A DNA stretch of 64,000 nt from Liolophura sinensis (lineage: Eukaryota > Mollusca > Polyplacophora > Chitonida > Chitonidae), in NCBI RefSeq assembly GCF_032854445.1, contig NC_088300.1, positions 21,807,608 to 21,871,607 of the forward strand, in the 5' to 3' direction. Shown piece after piece: positions 37,635 through 49,705 of the stretch; the stretch's first letter is position 1; every line of letters begins with the position of its first letter. Under the pieces are notes generated by a model. The model saw only the letters and a program-made list of their open reading frames with translations, made no database searches and was not told where the DNA came from. A program made the position numbers and the translations under genes.

Positions 37635-38221
37635 CTGAGCAAATAAAACATTTGATACAAATTTAGTTGGTGTATTATGGCACACTTACGTTTATTTTAC
37701 AGCGGGCTTTTTTGGGTGGGACTGAGATGGATGACACTGTAAAGCCTAGGGAATACTACAGAACATAATGACACATACTGATTCAGTGTTACCTGTTGAA
37801 TGCAATATGGCAGTTGACTTAAAATCTGTCCATGAACTAGTTACTCATTTCCCCAGATTGTGACAGTTCTATCGATCTCAGAAAGGTCTTTTGTGTCTTG
37901 TGTGGAAGAGAGGAAAAACTAATATCAATTGAAAACATTTATTTACCTCTAAAAATGCAATTTTGGAAGTAAAATTAAAGGTCTCTGTGAACACATAAAT
38001 AAAACCATTCACTCCATCACCTACTAAATTTTAAACACTATTTTGAAGACAGAAACAGACGTGCTTGTCATTTCAGGCAAACAAACCCAATCAAAAATGC
38101 ATAAATATTGAACTGCATCTTTTGTGCCTGTACCATATTTAAATGTATCACACATTAATATGCACATACTTTGAATCAGTATAATTTAAAATTTGTATAC
38201 AGCACAAAGAGCAATATTTAC
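37635..38221 (-). other. Intron, little seen
   Basis: Between exons 34 and 35. A short cttttttgggtgggact near 37708 recalls family Y. Confidence 0.7.
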
Positions 38222-38689
38222 CTTAGAGTCGGCCAGCAGAGACTGGTACCTTTCTCGCAGTTCTGACAAGGTAGCCACAGCACTAGGATCCTTCAGTAGA
38301 CCAGCCCTTTGTTCTAGCCTGTCCAGGAGGTCTCTGTGGGCTTCCACATCTCCAAGGATCGCCCGGTACTTCTCCAGGGATGATCTCTTCTCAGGAAGGT
38401 CTGCTTTTAACTCTGGCTGCCCTCTGACCTTGGCCTCTGTGTCTGTTATCCAATCATTGAGCTGGTCGTATGCACGATCAAAGTCACCCCAATGAGACAA
38501 AGCTTCCTCCAGTTCTCGCTTTGCAGTTGATGACTGAGTTTTGAGCTGGTCATACTCGGCTTTCATGGCATCAATTTCTTGACGTATTATCTGGCAACCC
38601 TCAGGATTGGTATTCATGAGAGTTTTCTCAGAATTGTCTACCAGTGTTCGCAGTTTACTCTGTCCTTGATCTAACACTGCTTGGATATT
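38222..38689 (-). CDS. Exon 34: fused C+A modules
   Basis: 156 codons, phase 0/0: starts NIQAVLDQGQSKLR, ends RYQSLLADSK before gtaaat. The C module (LMNTNPEGCQIIRQEI, WGDFDRAYDQLNDWI) runs straight into an A module (LGDVEAHRDLLDRLEQ) where an intron normally lies. Confidence 0.94.
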
Positions 38690-38873
38690 CTAGAATGGAA
38701 ATATAACGAAAATTATTATGGTAATGGAAAATTTGGAAATTTTACAAAAAATAAAAACTTAAAAAATAAATTTCATGGTAGCAGGAGGTCAAAAGTCCAT
38801 ATGGTATTTCACAAAAATCCAGAAACATTTGGAATCAACCTATATAATTTAAACAAAATGGATAAAATCATAC

Positions 38874-39038
38874 CCTGACTTGATCTAATCGACTGTTGAC
38901 ATCATCTTTGGATCCACTTGTGTCATTGGTCTGCTTAAGTTTGACCTTGGCATCTTCCAGCCAATCTGTGAACTCTTCCAGGCTGATCTTGTAAGCCTTG
39001 TGGTCACCATGGTAACTCTCTAATTTCTTCACTGAATC
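38874..39038 (-). CDS. Exon 33: B module
   Basis: 55 codons, phase 0/0: starts DSVKKLESYHGDHKAY, ends RLDQVR before gtatga. B-type loop NDTSGSKDDV with Asn-Asp in place of Cys. Confidence 0.88.
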
Positions 39039-39222
39039 CTTTGAATAAAAAATTCAGGAATTACCACAAGCACATTGTAAAGATACTTTTTTGTAAGTTA
39101 TAAAACTATTAATAAACTGAACGTTTGTATTTCTCAATAATGTTAAACGATAGTTTTACATGTAAGGTAATTTACTTCTATATTACAATACTATTTTCAA
39201 AGATGCCAAAACTAAGTCTTAC

Positions 39223-39375
39223 TTTACACAGGGAGAGAGCTGCCTGGTATTTTGTTGTCAACTGAGTGATGGCATGAGACAATTTGGCATCGGCATTCAT
39301 CTTCAAAAGAGCTTGAGCTTTCTCATTCACTGTGTCCAGGACACCTTGGCGAGCTTTAACTTCATCGTGGAAACG
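39223..39375 (-). CDS. Exon 32: A module
   Basis: 51 codons, phase 0/0: starts RFHDEVKARQGVLDTV, ends KYQAALSLCK before gtaag. Confidence 0.92.
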
Positions 39376-39688
39376 CTGAAGAAAAAAGCAGGCACATACC
39401 CTAAATAATTGAAATTTAGTAATATTTATCACATATAAATGAAACTTTTACTTTTTTTCTCCTCTCATTTCCATTCCGACAAATAGCACTTTATAAATTT
39501 CACTTTGGAGTGGTTTCACTGAACTCACAGTAAATAACAAGACTACTGCAATTTGAAACGCTTAGAAATACTGTACTTGTTTGTGAGTTTAGAAATATCA
39601 CTGCTTTATTTATACACCTTGCTATCTTACAAATACAGAAAGTAGACCATGCTAACAAAGACAACCCCAAGGAAAAAAATTACAATAC
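39376..39688 (-). other. Intron, no feature seen
   Basis: Between exons 31 and 32. Confidence 0.8.
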
Positions 39689-40015
39689 CTGGTACTTCAG
39701 ATGGTGCTCTTTTTTCTCTTCCACAGTAGCCTTCAGCTCCAGCTCTGCTTTCAAATAGTCCTCTGTTTCCTTGAGCCAATCACTGAACTGCTGGTAACCA
39801 TCCTCAAAGTCGTTCCACTTAAGGAGACAGCCCTCTAGCTGAGACTGGGCCGAAGTCAGTTCCTCTTTGTAGTCCTCAAAGTCCTTGTTCATTTCCTGAA
39901 GCTCCTGCCTAAGTTTGGTCTGACCCTGGGGTGATGTGTTAGGTAATGTACCCTCACATGCTACAGTACAATCCATCAGCTTCTTTGTCCCTTCGCTCAG
40001 ATTTTGTGACAGGCC
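39689..40015 (-). CDS. Exon 31: C module
   Basis: 109 codons, phase 0/0: starts GLSQNLSEGTKKLM, ends HHLKYQ before gtattg. Signature LPNTSPQGQTKLRQEL and WNDFEDGYQQFSDWLKE. Confidence 0.92.
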
Positions 40016-40535
40016 CTTTCATACAATGACAATATTTTCAATAAGTCATACGCATCAACAAACTTGTAACTACAGACAAATTCTGTTTCAACTTCTATAA
40101 TTGCTGTTTCTACTAAATAGCTGTAACTTTGTCAATGTGGCATTTTTGCGAAAATCATATATTCATTCTATGACAATGACAATATATCAACAATTAATGT
40201 ATACTTCTCTGGCTTAATGTCTGTAATTTATTATTTTGAATTTTTCACATGTACAACAGAAGTCAGTTTTCTGACTGGGGTAAACCACCCCACCCCACGT
40301 TTGGCAGGCTGCAAGTAACTGACATTTCACTGTGTGCTGACACAAGAGAAACAAGGCATGCAGAGAATACCGCTAGCTCGTCTGAATGAGCAGTTTGTAA
40401 AACTGCATAATGTTTAAGTCATGTGATACTTTCAAATTCTGACCTCTGAACTACCAAAAAACGTAGAATGGTAGAACACTGTCATACACAGATATTATAC
40501 ATTATGATACATGTAAGAGCGACTCTTCTGCCTAC
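40016..40535 (-). other. Intron, no feature seen
   Basis: Between exons 30 and 31. Confidence 0.8.
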
Positions 40536-40700
40536 CTTAGCTTTGTCAATTTTTCCGATAATGGCTGCTTTGTCCCCATAGGTATCGGAACAGGTGACCA
40601 GTTTTTCTCGCGCCCCCCTCAGCCAGCTAAGGAAGGTGTTAGAAGCATCCTGATACTCCTGGTGCTGATGCACACTCTGTTCTCCTTTCTCCAGCAATAC
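40536..40700 (-). CDS. Exon 30: B module
   Basis: 55 codons, phase 0/0: starts VLLEKGEQSVHQHQEY, ends GKIDKAK before gtagg. Loop CSDTYGDKAAI. Confidence 0.92.
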
Positions 40701-41065
40701 CTGAAAACACCAAATTCACCAACTGTCAGAATTGCTTTCAGCTTTAACAAAATTTTCCTTCAATACTGAAGGTGTTTTTTCTTTTGCCAATAACGCAAAA
40801 ACCAGTAATCTATGCCTTAAAACAACTGTGCAAGTAAAATCTTGAGAAAACATGATTACAAAAAAGATTAATACTTGTAAATGTACATTTTATACATTTT
40901 CTGTAAGTCTCTAATAAGCCTATATTTACCAAGTAAAGAGTCAATTGTATGAATATTATACATCAAAAATGTGAAAATCAAAGAATCACGCACCAATGTG
41001 CAAATAAATCTGCAGCATTGATTCCACATAATACCAGCATAATAACAACATCCATCTCCATATAT

Positions 41066-41117
41066 GATTTGTATATATCAGAGTATTACAGCCATAATCC
41101 CCTGATATATACAAATC
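41066..41117. repeat. 16-bp inverted repeat with a 20-nt loop
   Basis: gatttgtatatatcag (41066-41081) pairs with ctgatatatacaaatc (41102-41117). Intronic, A/T-rich. Confidence 0.9.
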
Positions 41118-41869
41118 GTAATATACATATTTGTAAAGCTCAATGTTACAACTTCTCCCGAATGAGCATGCACCTTGCTTGCAGTGTTACAAGTTATGTT
41201 ATAATATGGCAGTCAAATTACAAATGCTAGAAAAAATATGCAAATAAAAGCCCATGTGAAGCAAAAAATATAACCATATCCTGTTTTAACATAAAAATAC
41301 AGCACACAACAAACAAAAACATCAAATTAACACCTCTCCGAATAATACTGCCTTTAGACTGATGTATCATCAAGCAGGATTGCACATTACTTTGGTCAAA
41401 ATTTTACGCAACGCGCAAAGTAATTTGTACACCTCAAAGATCAAAGCGCACCCAAAATCATTAACTATTAATAAAAAAGCTTTGGAAATTGAAGATCAAA
41501 AAGCTCCACACGAAAGAAGCACACCTGCAAAACTCAAAGACATATTAATAACAAGCAACATCATTGACATTTAACAATCAAAACAACAGTAACCTCTACT
41601 GCCCGAAAAGTGTTAAAAATTTAAATCTTAACAGGAAATTTTCAGATGATTTTAAGAATGGATGGGTCCAAACTATATTTAACTTCTCAGCAACTAAATG
41701 AAATATATATGGAGAAAAGCATCTGTTTCTGAGAGTGAAACGTTATAGTCATACCCAATTACGGAAGCACACTTCAACCTGAATTAAAGGGATGTTTGGT
41801 AGTACAGCAAAAAAAACCCTTGGGACCAATACTATTGAACACTGTACATTATTGGCCTATCTTCCAAAC

Positions 41870-42016
41870 CTTGGCTGTAGCATGCAGGCTGTTGTAGCGT
41901 TCAGCTATCTGAGACAAGTCACTGCCCACTTTTTTGTCAGACTGGGCCAACTCCTGTGCCTTAGAGGTGACAGAGTCCACCATGTGCTGATAAGCTGTGA
42001 TGTCCTGATATAAACC
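41870..42016 (-). CDS. Exon 29: A module, two codons short
   Basis: 49 codons, phase 0/0: starts GLYQDITAYQHMVDSV, ends RYNSLHATAK before gtttgg. It is two codons shorter than the usual 51. Confidence 0.88.
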
Positions 42017-42458
42017 CTGGGGAAAAATAAACCATAATCACTGTCAATGTCAAGGTTTAGTAAGTGTTGCTAATTCACTAAAGTACATAAAAGTATCTGT
42101 ACACAGAATCCCCTTAAGAGGTTATTACGACAGTCTCAGACTTACCCACACGTTAAGTCATAAAGTTTATGACATCACTATTTCCCATAGTAAATGTACA
42201 CCCTACACAAGTTGAAATCTTTGCACCCATTATAAGGCGGGGTTTGTAAAGAGTGAGAAATGTGCACGTGACATTATTAGCACTTAATATGCCATAATGA
42301 GTGCAGTGAAAAACATTACGTACTATTCAACATTTCTAGATTGTTCAGAACAAACAATGCAAGGGAAAAAGTCTTTTGTAAATGCCCGAGGCTGTCATAG
42401 AGGAAAGATATTTGTGACAGTCAACTAATCTTGCACAACCACAACCAATGTCCCTCAC
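42017..42458 (-). other. Intron, no feature seen
   Basis: Between exons 28 and 29. Confidence 0.8.
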
Positions 42459-42783
42459 CTTGAGCCTGAAGAGACAAGCCTTCTTCTCACCCAGGTCAGC
42501 CTGACTGTCTGTCTCCCCGAACTTTACGCTCCATCTCCTTCATCCATTTCTGTATCTGAGAGAGACTGCCATCATAGTCTGACCACTTCATCAGACACGC
42601 CTCCAGCGTTACCTTGGTACCTGTCATGTCACTCATCAACCCCTCCCAGCTACGCTGAAGCTGCTGGATCTCATCCCAAATCAGATCCTTACCTGACGAC
42701 GATGTGTTCGTCAAGGTTTTTTCTGACCAGGTGTTTGCAGAGTGAATTAACAGCTGACCCTCATCCTTCAGGATAGCAAACTC
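42459..42783 (-). pseudogene. Exon 28: C module with a one-base frameshift
   Basis: The exon runs from a TTCAG acceptor (EFAILKDEG) to a gtgag donor (CLFRLK) but is 325 nt, one more than the 324 nt of a 108-codon C module. Frame 0 reads KEMERKVRGDRQSG and then stops. The expected ending (SQADLGEKKACLFRLK) is in the next frame. The break lies at a run of four C on the plus strand (42515-42518, GGGG in the transcript). A sequencing or assembly indel is the simplest cause; a real null allele is possible. Confidence 0.85.
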
Positions 42784-43118
42784 CTGAAATGTGAATTGGA
42801 TTAATTATAATGACATGATTATATGTATACACACATCAACAAATTTATAATTAAGTATAAGTTTTGTGGTAACAGAAGACTTACTTCTATCTAGTTGCAA
42901 TATTTACACACTATCTGAACTGGGCCTTTATGTTATTTCTTGCACGAGAATCCGCAATTTCCATGCTCCTGCAACTTCACAGTTAAAAAGGGAAAATTCA
43001 AGAAAATCTCACAGAAAATATTCTTTCCTATGTTTCATGATGTTGATTCCACCGACGTCAGACTCAGTGGCCGTAATGACACCGCTGGTCTCCTACAGTG
43101 GCAAATGGAACGATGCGT

Positions 43119-43166
43119 CAGTGGCCACTACCTCCTCCAGTGGCCACTACCTCCTCCAGTGGCCAC
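43119..43166. repeat. 19-bp direct repeat, 2.5 copies
   Basis: cagtggccactacctcctc occurs twice in tandem and then begins a third time. It is more GC-rich than its surroundings. Confidence 0.9.
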
Positions 43167-43479
43167 CAGGGAGCAAATGCAATGGACACTTGATGGCATT
43201 TGGTTTCATGAGTGAATAAATCTACAGTGTCCACATTACAGCCCCACCAACTAGTAGGACATTGAGGACAGAGTCTGAAAGTCTGAACCCACCCCAGAAT
43301 TAATAGTACATCCAGAAATGGTGAAATCATACTGTACAGACAAGACAGACGCTGAAGTTGTCCATTACTTGGCTTTCTCCAGAGACAGAGCCAATTTCTG
43401 GCAGTGGATAATCTTTGTTCCATATTTGTCATGAGGGCTAACCTGATGTTCCTACTTACAGCTAACGAGGCTGAATTAC

Positions 43480-43644
43480 CTGTAGCTTCTCCAGCTGAGT
43501 CTGCAGCAGATACTTGTCCCCTGTGGTGTTTTTACAAGCTGACAGTCTATCCTCTGTAGCTTGTAACCAGCTCCAGGCCTCGGTGTATGCCTCTTTGTAC
43601 TGCTCATGGTCCTGGACATGCTGCTCATAACGCTTCATCAGGTC
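43480..43644 (-). CDS. Exon 27: B module
   Basis: 55 codons, phase 0/0: starts DLMKRYEQHVQDHEQY, ends QLEKLQ before gtaat. Loop CKNTTGDKYLL. Confidence 0.92.
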
Positions 43645-43825
43645 CTGTACATACAATCGTAACTACATTAGTAAATACATTCAAAAACTTCCTTATTAAA
43701 CGATCACTCTAAATCCTTTACAAATTTGACACAGATAGTGCAGATGTTTCGGCAAGGAATGCTGTCTCATCCAGGCAGGATGTTTTTGTTTTCCGGACAA
43801 TACATTTCTTTTAAAGCCTTTTGAA

Positions 43826-44053
43826 TTACTGTATTTCAATTAAAGTCTGGTATGTGAAAATGAACATTTCAAAGCATAAAGGTCTTAAAATGATATTTTT
43901 GATGCAAACGTTCAAATTTATCTCATAAATTCACCGGATTTCACAAAAGCCTTTTAAGAGGCACTACTAGATTAACGAATTAATCAGAATCAAGCAAGAT
44001 GTGTCACTCGAAACATGCTAGACTAACTAAAGGTGAAATGCAGTATGTTTTCA
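43826..44053. mobile_element. MITE-like element 1, copy
   Basis: Begins tactgtatttcaattaaagt and ends aaaggtgaaatgcagtat; the middle (tcagaatcaagcaagatgtg) matches the other copies. Confidence 0.7.
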
Positions 44054-44352
44054 AATTAACTTTTTGAGTCATGTTTTACTGGTCAAATCTGTTGAGGATT
44101 TAGAGTAGCATTTCCAAATAAATTTATTACAATAATGTCTGATGTCCTAACCCTGAATATTACCTTAAAATCACTCAACTCAAGTAATAGTTCTACTAAC
44201 ACAGGTCCACTAAGACTGTTTATAGAGCACAAACTATAAGAGTTTTATTATAACAAATCATAACTATCTTTGACACAATACAAATACTGGCATCACATTC
44301 ATCATGCCAGAGCCACAGGAGTAGTTCAGGTACAAGAAGTGGGCAGACTCAC

Positions 44353-44505
44353 CTTGGAGGTAGCCATGGTGGCAGTGTAACGGGTACTCAGCTGGGCTAA
44401 CTGGGACGTCAGACGACTGTCAGTAGTAAACTGTAGTAAGGTCTGGGCACGCTCTGTCAGCTCGTCAAACCTATCCTGCTGAGCCAGGATACCCTCATGC
44501 TCAGC
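44353..44505 (-). CDS. Exon 26: A module
   Basis: 51 codons, phase 0/0: starts AEHEGILAQQDRFDEL, ends RYTATMATSK before gtgag. Confidence 0.92.
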
Positions 44506-44667
44506 CTATAAGCATTTCAAAAATATTTTTGATCAGGTTGTTTGTAAATATTTCATTAAATCAACACTTTAATCTTCCCATACTTGTGAACGAATTTAGA
44601 GTTATTAACATAATTTATAATAATCTATACTTATTTTATACATTTATCTGATTATTGATTTCTATAG

Positions 44668-44930
44668 TATGCCCAGTTTTCACCCACCATAATGCTGGCT
44701 GATGTTATACAGGTGAACTATTCTTCAGCACGGTGTAAAACACCAATGAAATAAATAAATAAATACATTTCTATAGTACTGAAGATATTTCACTTATAAG
44801 GCAGGATTATGGTCAAAACAAACTGGACAATGGTTAAGTCCAAAGTATTGGTGTAAAACTAAAGCCAGCCTAACCAGAGCTGATTTTGAACTCATGGCCT
44901 CGCTGCAATGGGCTACTGTCCTCAGCTGAA
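44668..44930. mobile_element. Two SINE-like family X copies, head to head or tail to tail
   Basis: 44668-44764 is a plus-strand copy ending aacaccaatgaaataaataa. It is followed at once by a minus-strand copy (44768-44930) with gatatttcacttataaggca and a B-box-like reverse match near gattttgaactcatggcc. The two tails meet near 44765. Confidence 0.65.
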
Positions 44931-44993
44931 CAGTCCGAACATTTACTTTTTTTGTCACCTCTGACACAGAGGAAACACTAAGAGACTTCTTAC

Positions 44994-45139
44994 CTTCTGC
45001 TGCTCCAGCTGTGCAGTCTTATCCTCCAGGGTAGCCTGGGGACCTGAACGCTCCTTCATCCGTGAGTCACAGTCCCTGAACCACTGACTCAGATCTTCAT
45101 ACAGTTCCCCATACTCCCTCCACGAGCTCACCAAACCCT
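44994..45139 (-). CDS. Exon 25: second part of a split C module
   Basis: 146 nt. AG completes the split Glu codon, then GLVSSWREYGELYEDLSQWF; the exon ends AQLEQQK before gtaag. 181 + 146 = 327 nt, the usual C length. Confidence 0.92.
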
Positions 45140-45379
45140 CTGAATACAAAAACACAGAATACTGAATTCAAAATCTTTTCATGAAAATAAACAACATATC
45201 TTCGAAAAAAACATTGAACAGCTTGAAGGTTTCAAAATTTCCAAAAAGAAAAATCCATATCAGTCAAGAGAAATACGTACTTGTACAAAAAAATTTCTGA
45301 TCTAAATCTACCCTTGATCAATTCAAGCTTCACCAGACGAAGCAGAAGAAATATTTAAATTTGCAGAAAGTTTACAAAC

Positions 45380-45560
45380 CTAAAGATGTCCTCAAATCTT
45401 CCACTTCTTGCCCAAAGTTCTGGAAGTCATTACTCATCATGCAAAGTTCTTCCTGTATTAGACCTTGACCTTGCAATGATGTTTCGGCGACAATCATGTC
45501 AGCACTGCGTACTGCTGCTTTCAGTTTAGATCTTCCACTTTCAACAGACTCTGCCAGATC
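45380..45560 (-). CDS. Exon 24: first part of a split C module
   Basis: 181 nt (60 codons plus one base): starts DLAESVESGRSKLK, ends EDLRTSL plus G before gtttgt. Signature TSLQGQGLIQEEL. It joins exon 25 across a split Glu codon. Confidence 0.9.
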
Positions 45561-45938
45561 CTGACAACGCAGAATCAGGATTATACATTAGGATAGGTGG
45601 TAAATAGAACAAAAATGTTAATCCAACTAATCCCCAATCCTATGTCTCAGATTTACACAACATACTGAATATTTTTTCACGGTTTTGAGAATGGTACAAA
45701 AATAACTGAAAAAAAAAAATATCACCTACTTTGTTGGAAATGTGGACTGCTCCATCAATCTGTCTTGTTTAAAATGCATTTATATGAACCATTATATGAT
45801 TTATATAAAGCCTTTAAAAACAGGAAAGTTTCTTGAGACCATGATTTCATAAAATAAAAAAGGCACATAAAAAGTGTCAGCTCACCTGTAAGAAAACAAA
45901 AAAAATTGGTGTTGTCTGATATGCAAATGCTTGCTTAC
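45561..45938 (-). other. Intron, no feature seen
   Basis: Between exons 23 and 24. Confidence 0.8.
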
Positions 45939-46103
45939 TTTTGCTTTCACCAGATGATCTTCTATTGTATCGCTGTTACCACGGACATCTGTGCACATGC
46001 CCAGTCTTTCCATGGACTCTGTTAGCCAGTCAGAAGCCTCCAGGAAGGCATCACGATAGTGCTGATGATGCTCCACATGGGTGGTTCGTTCCTGGTGCAG
46101 ATC
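45939..46103 (-). CDS. Exon 23: B module
   Basis: 55 codons, phase 0/0: starts DLHQERTTHVEHHQHY, ends DHLVKAK before gtaagc. Loop CTDVRGNSDTI. Confidence 0.92.
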
Positions 46104-46435
46104 CTGAATAGTGAAATTTAAGAGATTACCTAAGGCATTACCTGTTGACACGCTTAAAATGTCTCAATTATGTTTCAATAACAGTTTACATTCTGTACAT
46201 GAAGGACAGTTTGCTCTAGAAAGTAAAAAATTTGCTGTCTGCAAGCTAAACTGCATTCCCACCAAACCAACATTATATTGCTTATTTATGTTTAATATTT
46301 CACTCATTTGTGAGGGGTCAAGAACATAATCTCAAGAATGCCCTCTCTGAATCACAGATTGAACCAAAAGTTTGTGTGCCCTAACAAATGAAATAAGATA
46401 CTAATCTCTTGTACATAATCCATAATCTAACAAAA

Positions 46436-46590
46436 TATTTATTTATTTCACAGGAGTTTTAAGCCATTCTCAAGAATATCTCACTGATATTCCGCAGATG
46501 GCAGCCAGCGTTATGGTGGCAGGAAACCCAGCAGAGCCCAGGGCAAACGCATCACCATCTGCTGGACCTTCCCACATACTTTAAAACCTT
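46436..46590 (-). mobile_element. SINE-like family X copy
   Basis: tttatttatttcacaggagt, tctcaagaatatctcactga, ccagcgttatggtggcagga and gctggaccttcccaca match the family in order. Confidence 0.8.
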
Positions 46591-46782
46591 GTATGGTTTG
46601 TGACTGTAAGAGAAATTTACCTAAGATTGCACTGTAAAACGAAAATAGCAGTCACTTTATTATTCTAGGGCCAGCTCTTCATCAGGATATTGTGACAACC
46701 CCTGTATATAAATTTTAGCCCAGAATGAACTAAAAGAAACGCTGAAATGGGCAATCCTAATTAGTGTCTGAAGCAAGCATAC

Positions 46783-46935
46783 CTCGACTTTCTTAACGAG
46801 TGTATTGTAATTCTGACTGATCTGGTTCGTCTCCTCTATCAGGGTGGTGTTATCTGTGCTTTCCCTTAGGGACTCTGCCTTGTCATTCAGGCTGTCTACT
46901 GAGCTCTTCTGGGAGGTCACATTCAACTGTAATAC
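46783..46935 (-). CDS. Exon 22: A module
   Basis: 51 codons, phase 0/0: starts VLQLNVTSQKSSVDSL, ends NYNTLVKKVE before gtatg. The usual RYQ is NYN here. Confidence 0.9.
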
Positions 46936-46984
46936 CTGCAAAAACAACACAAGTTACACCTTGATCAATTCTATTCCACGACCA

Positions 46985-47655
46985 AGCATGTATATGGGGC
47001 AGATTCTCCAAGAGATGGATGAGTTAGTTAGTGGTCCACACAGGTAGCCCTGCGGGAAACCCATTGTTTTCGTTGGGATTATTTATCATTATTTATTTAA
47101 TTATGTGTGCCACCTACAGCCTAGATTGACTTGAAATCTTGTAGACTTATTCCCCTCTACCTGAAGTTGTGCACCATGGAGCCGACGACTTTTTTAATGT
47201 CACATGGTTTGGCGGCCATTTTGCATTTGATATGAAATCGCCTTTTCAAGAACCACTGAACGGATTGGTCTGAAATTTGATACGCAGGTAGACCGTTGGT
47301 AGTTACAATAAGGTTTGGAAAAAAGAATTGCTTTCAGTAAAACAGTGAAGCTCGCCATTGGTCAAAGTGTGATGTCACAACTAGTTCTGAATTCTAATTT
47401 TTTTGTTAACGTATTGTGGTTTATTTTGAGTTGCTAATTCTGAATCTGCTTTTAATTTTGCCTATCTTTGTAGATTGTGAAATACAGACAAAAAAGCAAT
47501 TTCGATACATAATTTCATGACCTGTAGCTCGAGTACTATGGGAGGTACAAATGTAGCTGGAGATGTACTCTTTCCATAGTCTACCAACGGATTTGAGCTA
47601 TGATCAATAGTTTTCTCGATAGAAAGGTGTAAATGACAACACCGTTTTTTGTTCA
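46985..47655. repeat. Unclassified interspersed element
   Basis: Unlike the surrounding intron, this stretch has structured phrases such as ggcggccattttgcatttga, accactgaacggattggtct and gatacgcaggtagaccgttg. I have the impression of a repeat known from invertebrate genomes but cannot name it. No open frame. Confidence 0.4.
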
Positions 47656-47719
47656 GAAAAAGATGTTAATCCTATTGCTTTAGCATGGAGAAATACCCAG
47701 GGTTAAAAAAAATGCAAAA

Positions 47720-47741
47720 ATATATATATATATATATATAA
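47720..47741. repeat. (TA)n microsatellite
   Basis: About ten TA units lie some 20 bp beyond the donor of exon 21 in the intron. Confidence 0.9.
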
Positions 47742-47758
47742 AATTTAAGCTTAGCTAC

Positions 47759-48250
47759 CTTGATTCTATCCAGCTGTAGTTTTTTCTCTTCTAGCGTTGA
47801 CTGTAGCTCCACCTCACTCTCTAGCTGGTCCTCCAGATCACGTATCCACCGCTGAAGTTGTCCACAGCCGTCCGTGTACACTGTGTACTGGGACAAACAG
47901 CCTTCCAGTTTTCCCCGAACTTTTGTTAGCTCCAACGAGACTGCGTCATAGTCTTGGTGCAGACACTGCATTTCACGTCGCACAGCGTCACGCCCAGCTA
48001 CTGACGTGTTGGGCAGAATGATCTGCATGTTGTCAAGGGCAACCTGTAACTTATTCAGTCCTTGGTCTTTTTCCACTGCTAATTCTTGTACCTGTTCTTT
48101 CCGATTCAAGATGGCCTCCTGGTCGCCATTGGTTACGCTGATTTGGCTCAGTCTTGTTTTGAGGTCTTCTAGCCACGAGCAGCAATGGTCCTTTGACTGT
48201 TCGTAATCTTCATGGTCTGTGACATACTGCAACCAACGACGCTCCATTTC
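47759..48250 (-). CDS. Exon 21: fused B+C modules
   Basis: 164 codons, phase 0/0: starts EMERRWLQYVTDHEDY, ends LQLDRIK before gtagc. The first 55 codons are B and the remaining 109 are C (signature NTSVAGRDAVRREM). The B/C intron present in most units is absent. Confidence 0.94.
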
Positions 48251-48389
48251 CTGTCAACATTAGCCAAATATATTCAGAGATTATATGTTCTAAGCCCTGA
48301 TATTAACACATACTTTAATTTAATAATAATAAAATACTTTGACTTAATTAATTATTGTTTAATGCAACACTCTAGTATTTTTCACATAC

Positions 48390-48665
48390 ATTATAGAAAC
48401 CAGTTTTTATGGGTGGAGGAAACCAGAGTGCCCAGCTTAAACTACCCACCTTTGGCCAGTCACTAGCCTAATCTCCCATGCGTGACATATTGTATATTTT
48501 TGATGGATGACAAGTGGCTTCCCGTGAACTTTGTTGCTACAAATATCCTGAGAATAATGGATGTAGGGGAATCCTAAAAAAATTCTCTTTTCAAAAGCGG
48601 AACTGAACCCACATCTCCTGTGTCCTAGTGACTGAAAGGCAATCACCTAAACCACTCAAGTTTGG
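48390..48665 (-). mobile_element. Second tRNA-derived SINE-like family, Y
   Basis: On the minus strand the head near 48665 reads like a tRNA: gagtggtttaggtgattgcc with a B-box-like GGGTTCAGTTCC around 48600-48612. The body ends with a gtttttatgggtggaggaaa segment near 48400. Partial relatives sit at 31650-31850 and 53180-53340. Confidence 0.65.
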
Positions 48666-48753
48666 AGATCACAAAAAAAAACATACTGCACACCTAAACA
48701 TATGTGGAGGTCATAATTGAGATTTCATCAGATTTCAGAAAAGGCAGACTTAC

Positions 48754-48906
48754 CTTGACGTTGACGGACAGTGTCTGATATCTTGTGGTCAGTTGTGAGG
48801 CTTGGCTGATCACCCTGTTGTCAGAGCTGGACCTCGCTAAGTTCTGACCAACCTCTCCCAGCTTATCAATGTCTGACTGATGGGACTCAACTGCCTGACA
48901 TACAGC
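48754..48906 (-). CDS. Exon 20: A module
   Basis: 51 codons, phase 0/0: starts AVCQAVESHQSDIDKL, ends RYQTLSVNVK before gtaag. Confidence 0.92.
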
Positions 48907-49047
48907 CTGAGGGGAGAGCAAATGAACAATCATTTCACACAATGAACTGTTTCGTCCCACAGATAAATTAATCACAGGCAAGAGGGAAAACTTTTACCTG
49001 GGTCTTATGAAAATTCCAAAATATTTCCAAATCGGCTTTAACATGTC

Positions 49048-49266
49048 TGTGTTTTTCACATAAACTTTGGCATGTAACAATGCTCTTTCAGAAGCACATG
49101 AAGACCTTAATATTATACTTTTACTGCCAACACTTTGCTTTTTCAGATAAGAATATAAACAAACTTCACACAATTCTCACAAGTTTCCCTACAAGGCTGA
49201 TGAATCCATCAGAATCAAGCAAAAGGTGCTATTGGCAAAATGCTAAGCATAAGGTGAAATACAGAA
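49048..49266. mobile_element. MITE-like element 1, copy
   Basis: Contains ctttcagaagcacatgaaga and tcagaatcaagcaaaaggtg and ends aaggtgaaatacagaat. The left end is more decayed. Confidence 0.65.
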
Positions 49267-49546
49267 TTTACATGATAAGAAGAAAACAATGGCCACACAA
49301 CACCACAATGTTGAGAATAAGAAATGAGAGTCAAGAGTAATGTTCTTAGTCATCATTTGCCTTACACCTTTATAATTAGATCACTGCATAAATACATGTT
49401 ACATACAGGACATACAACTATACTATATGCAACAGTTATCACATAACATCATGGGCACTTTCCTGACACTGTATTATCTTTCTCTATTACATTCTGAAAC
49501 TATTGTAAAATTTTTACAATGCACGGTCGTGCACTGCACACCTTAC

Positions 49547-49705
49547 CTGTATTTGATGTAGCTGAGCACGTTTCTCCTGTACCGAGGCTTTCAGTTCTAC
49601 GTCTTTCAGTTTCAGCTCTAGCTCCTTCAGCCACTGGCCACAGTTCTGGTGGTATTGGTCAAACTTGGACCACTCAGACATACACATCTCCAAGTCAGCC
49701 TGTGT
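49547..49705 (-). CDS. Exon 19: second part of a split C module
   Basis: 53 codons, phase 0/0: starts TQADLEMCMSEW, ends AQLHQIQ before gtaag. With exon 18 it makes a 108-codon C module. Confidence 0.92.
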
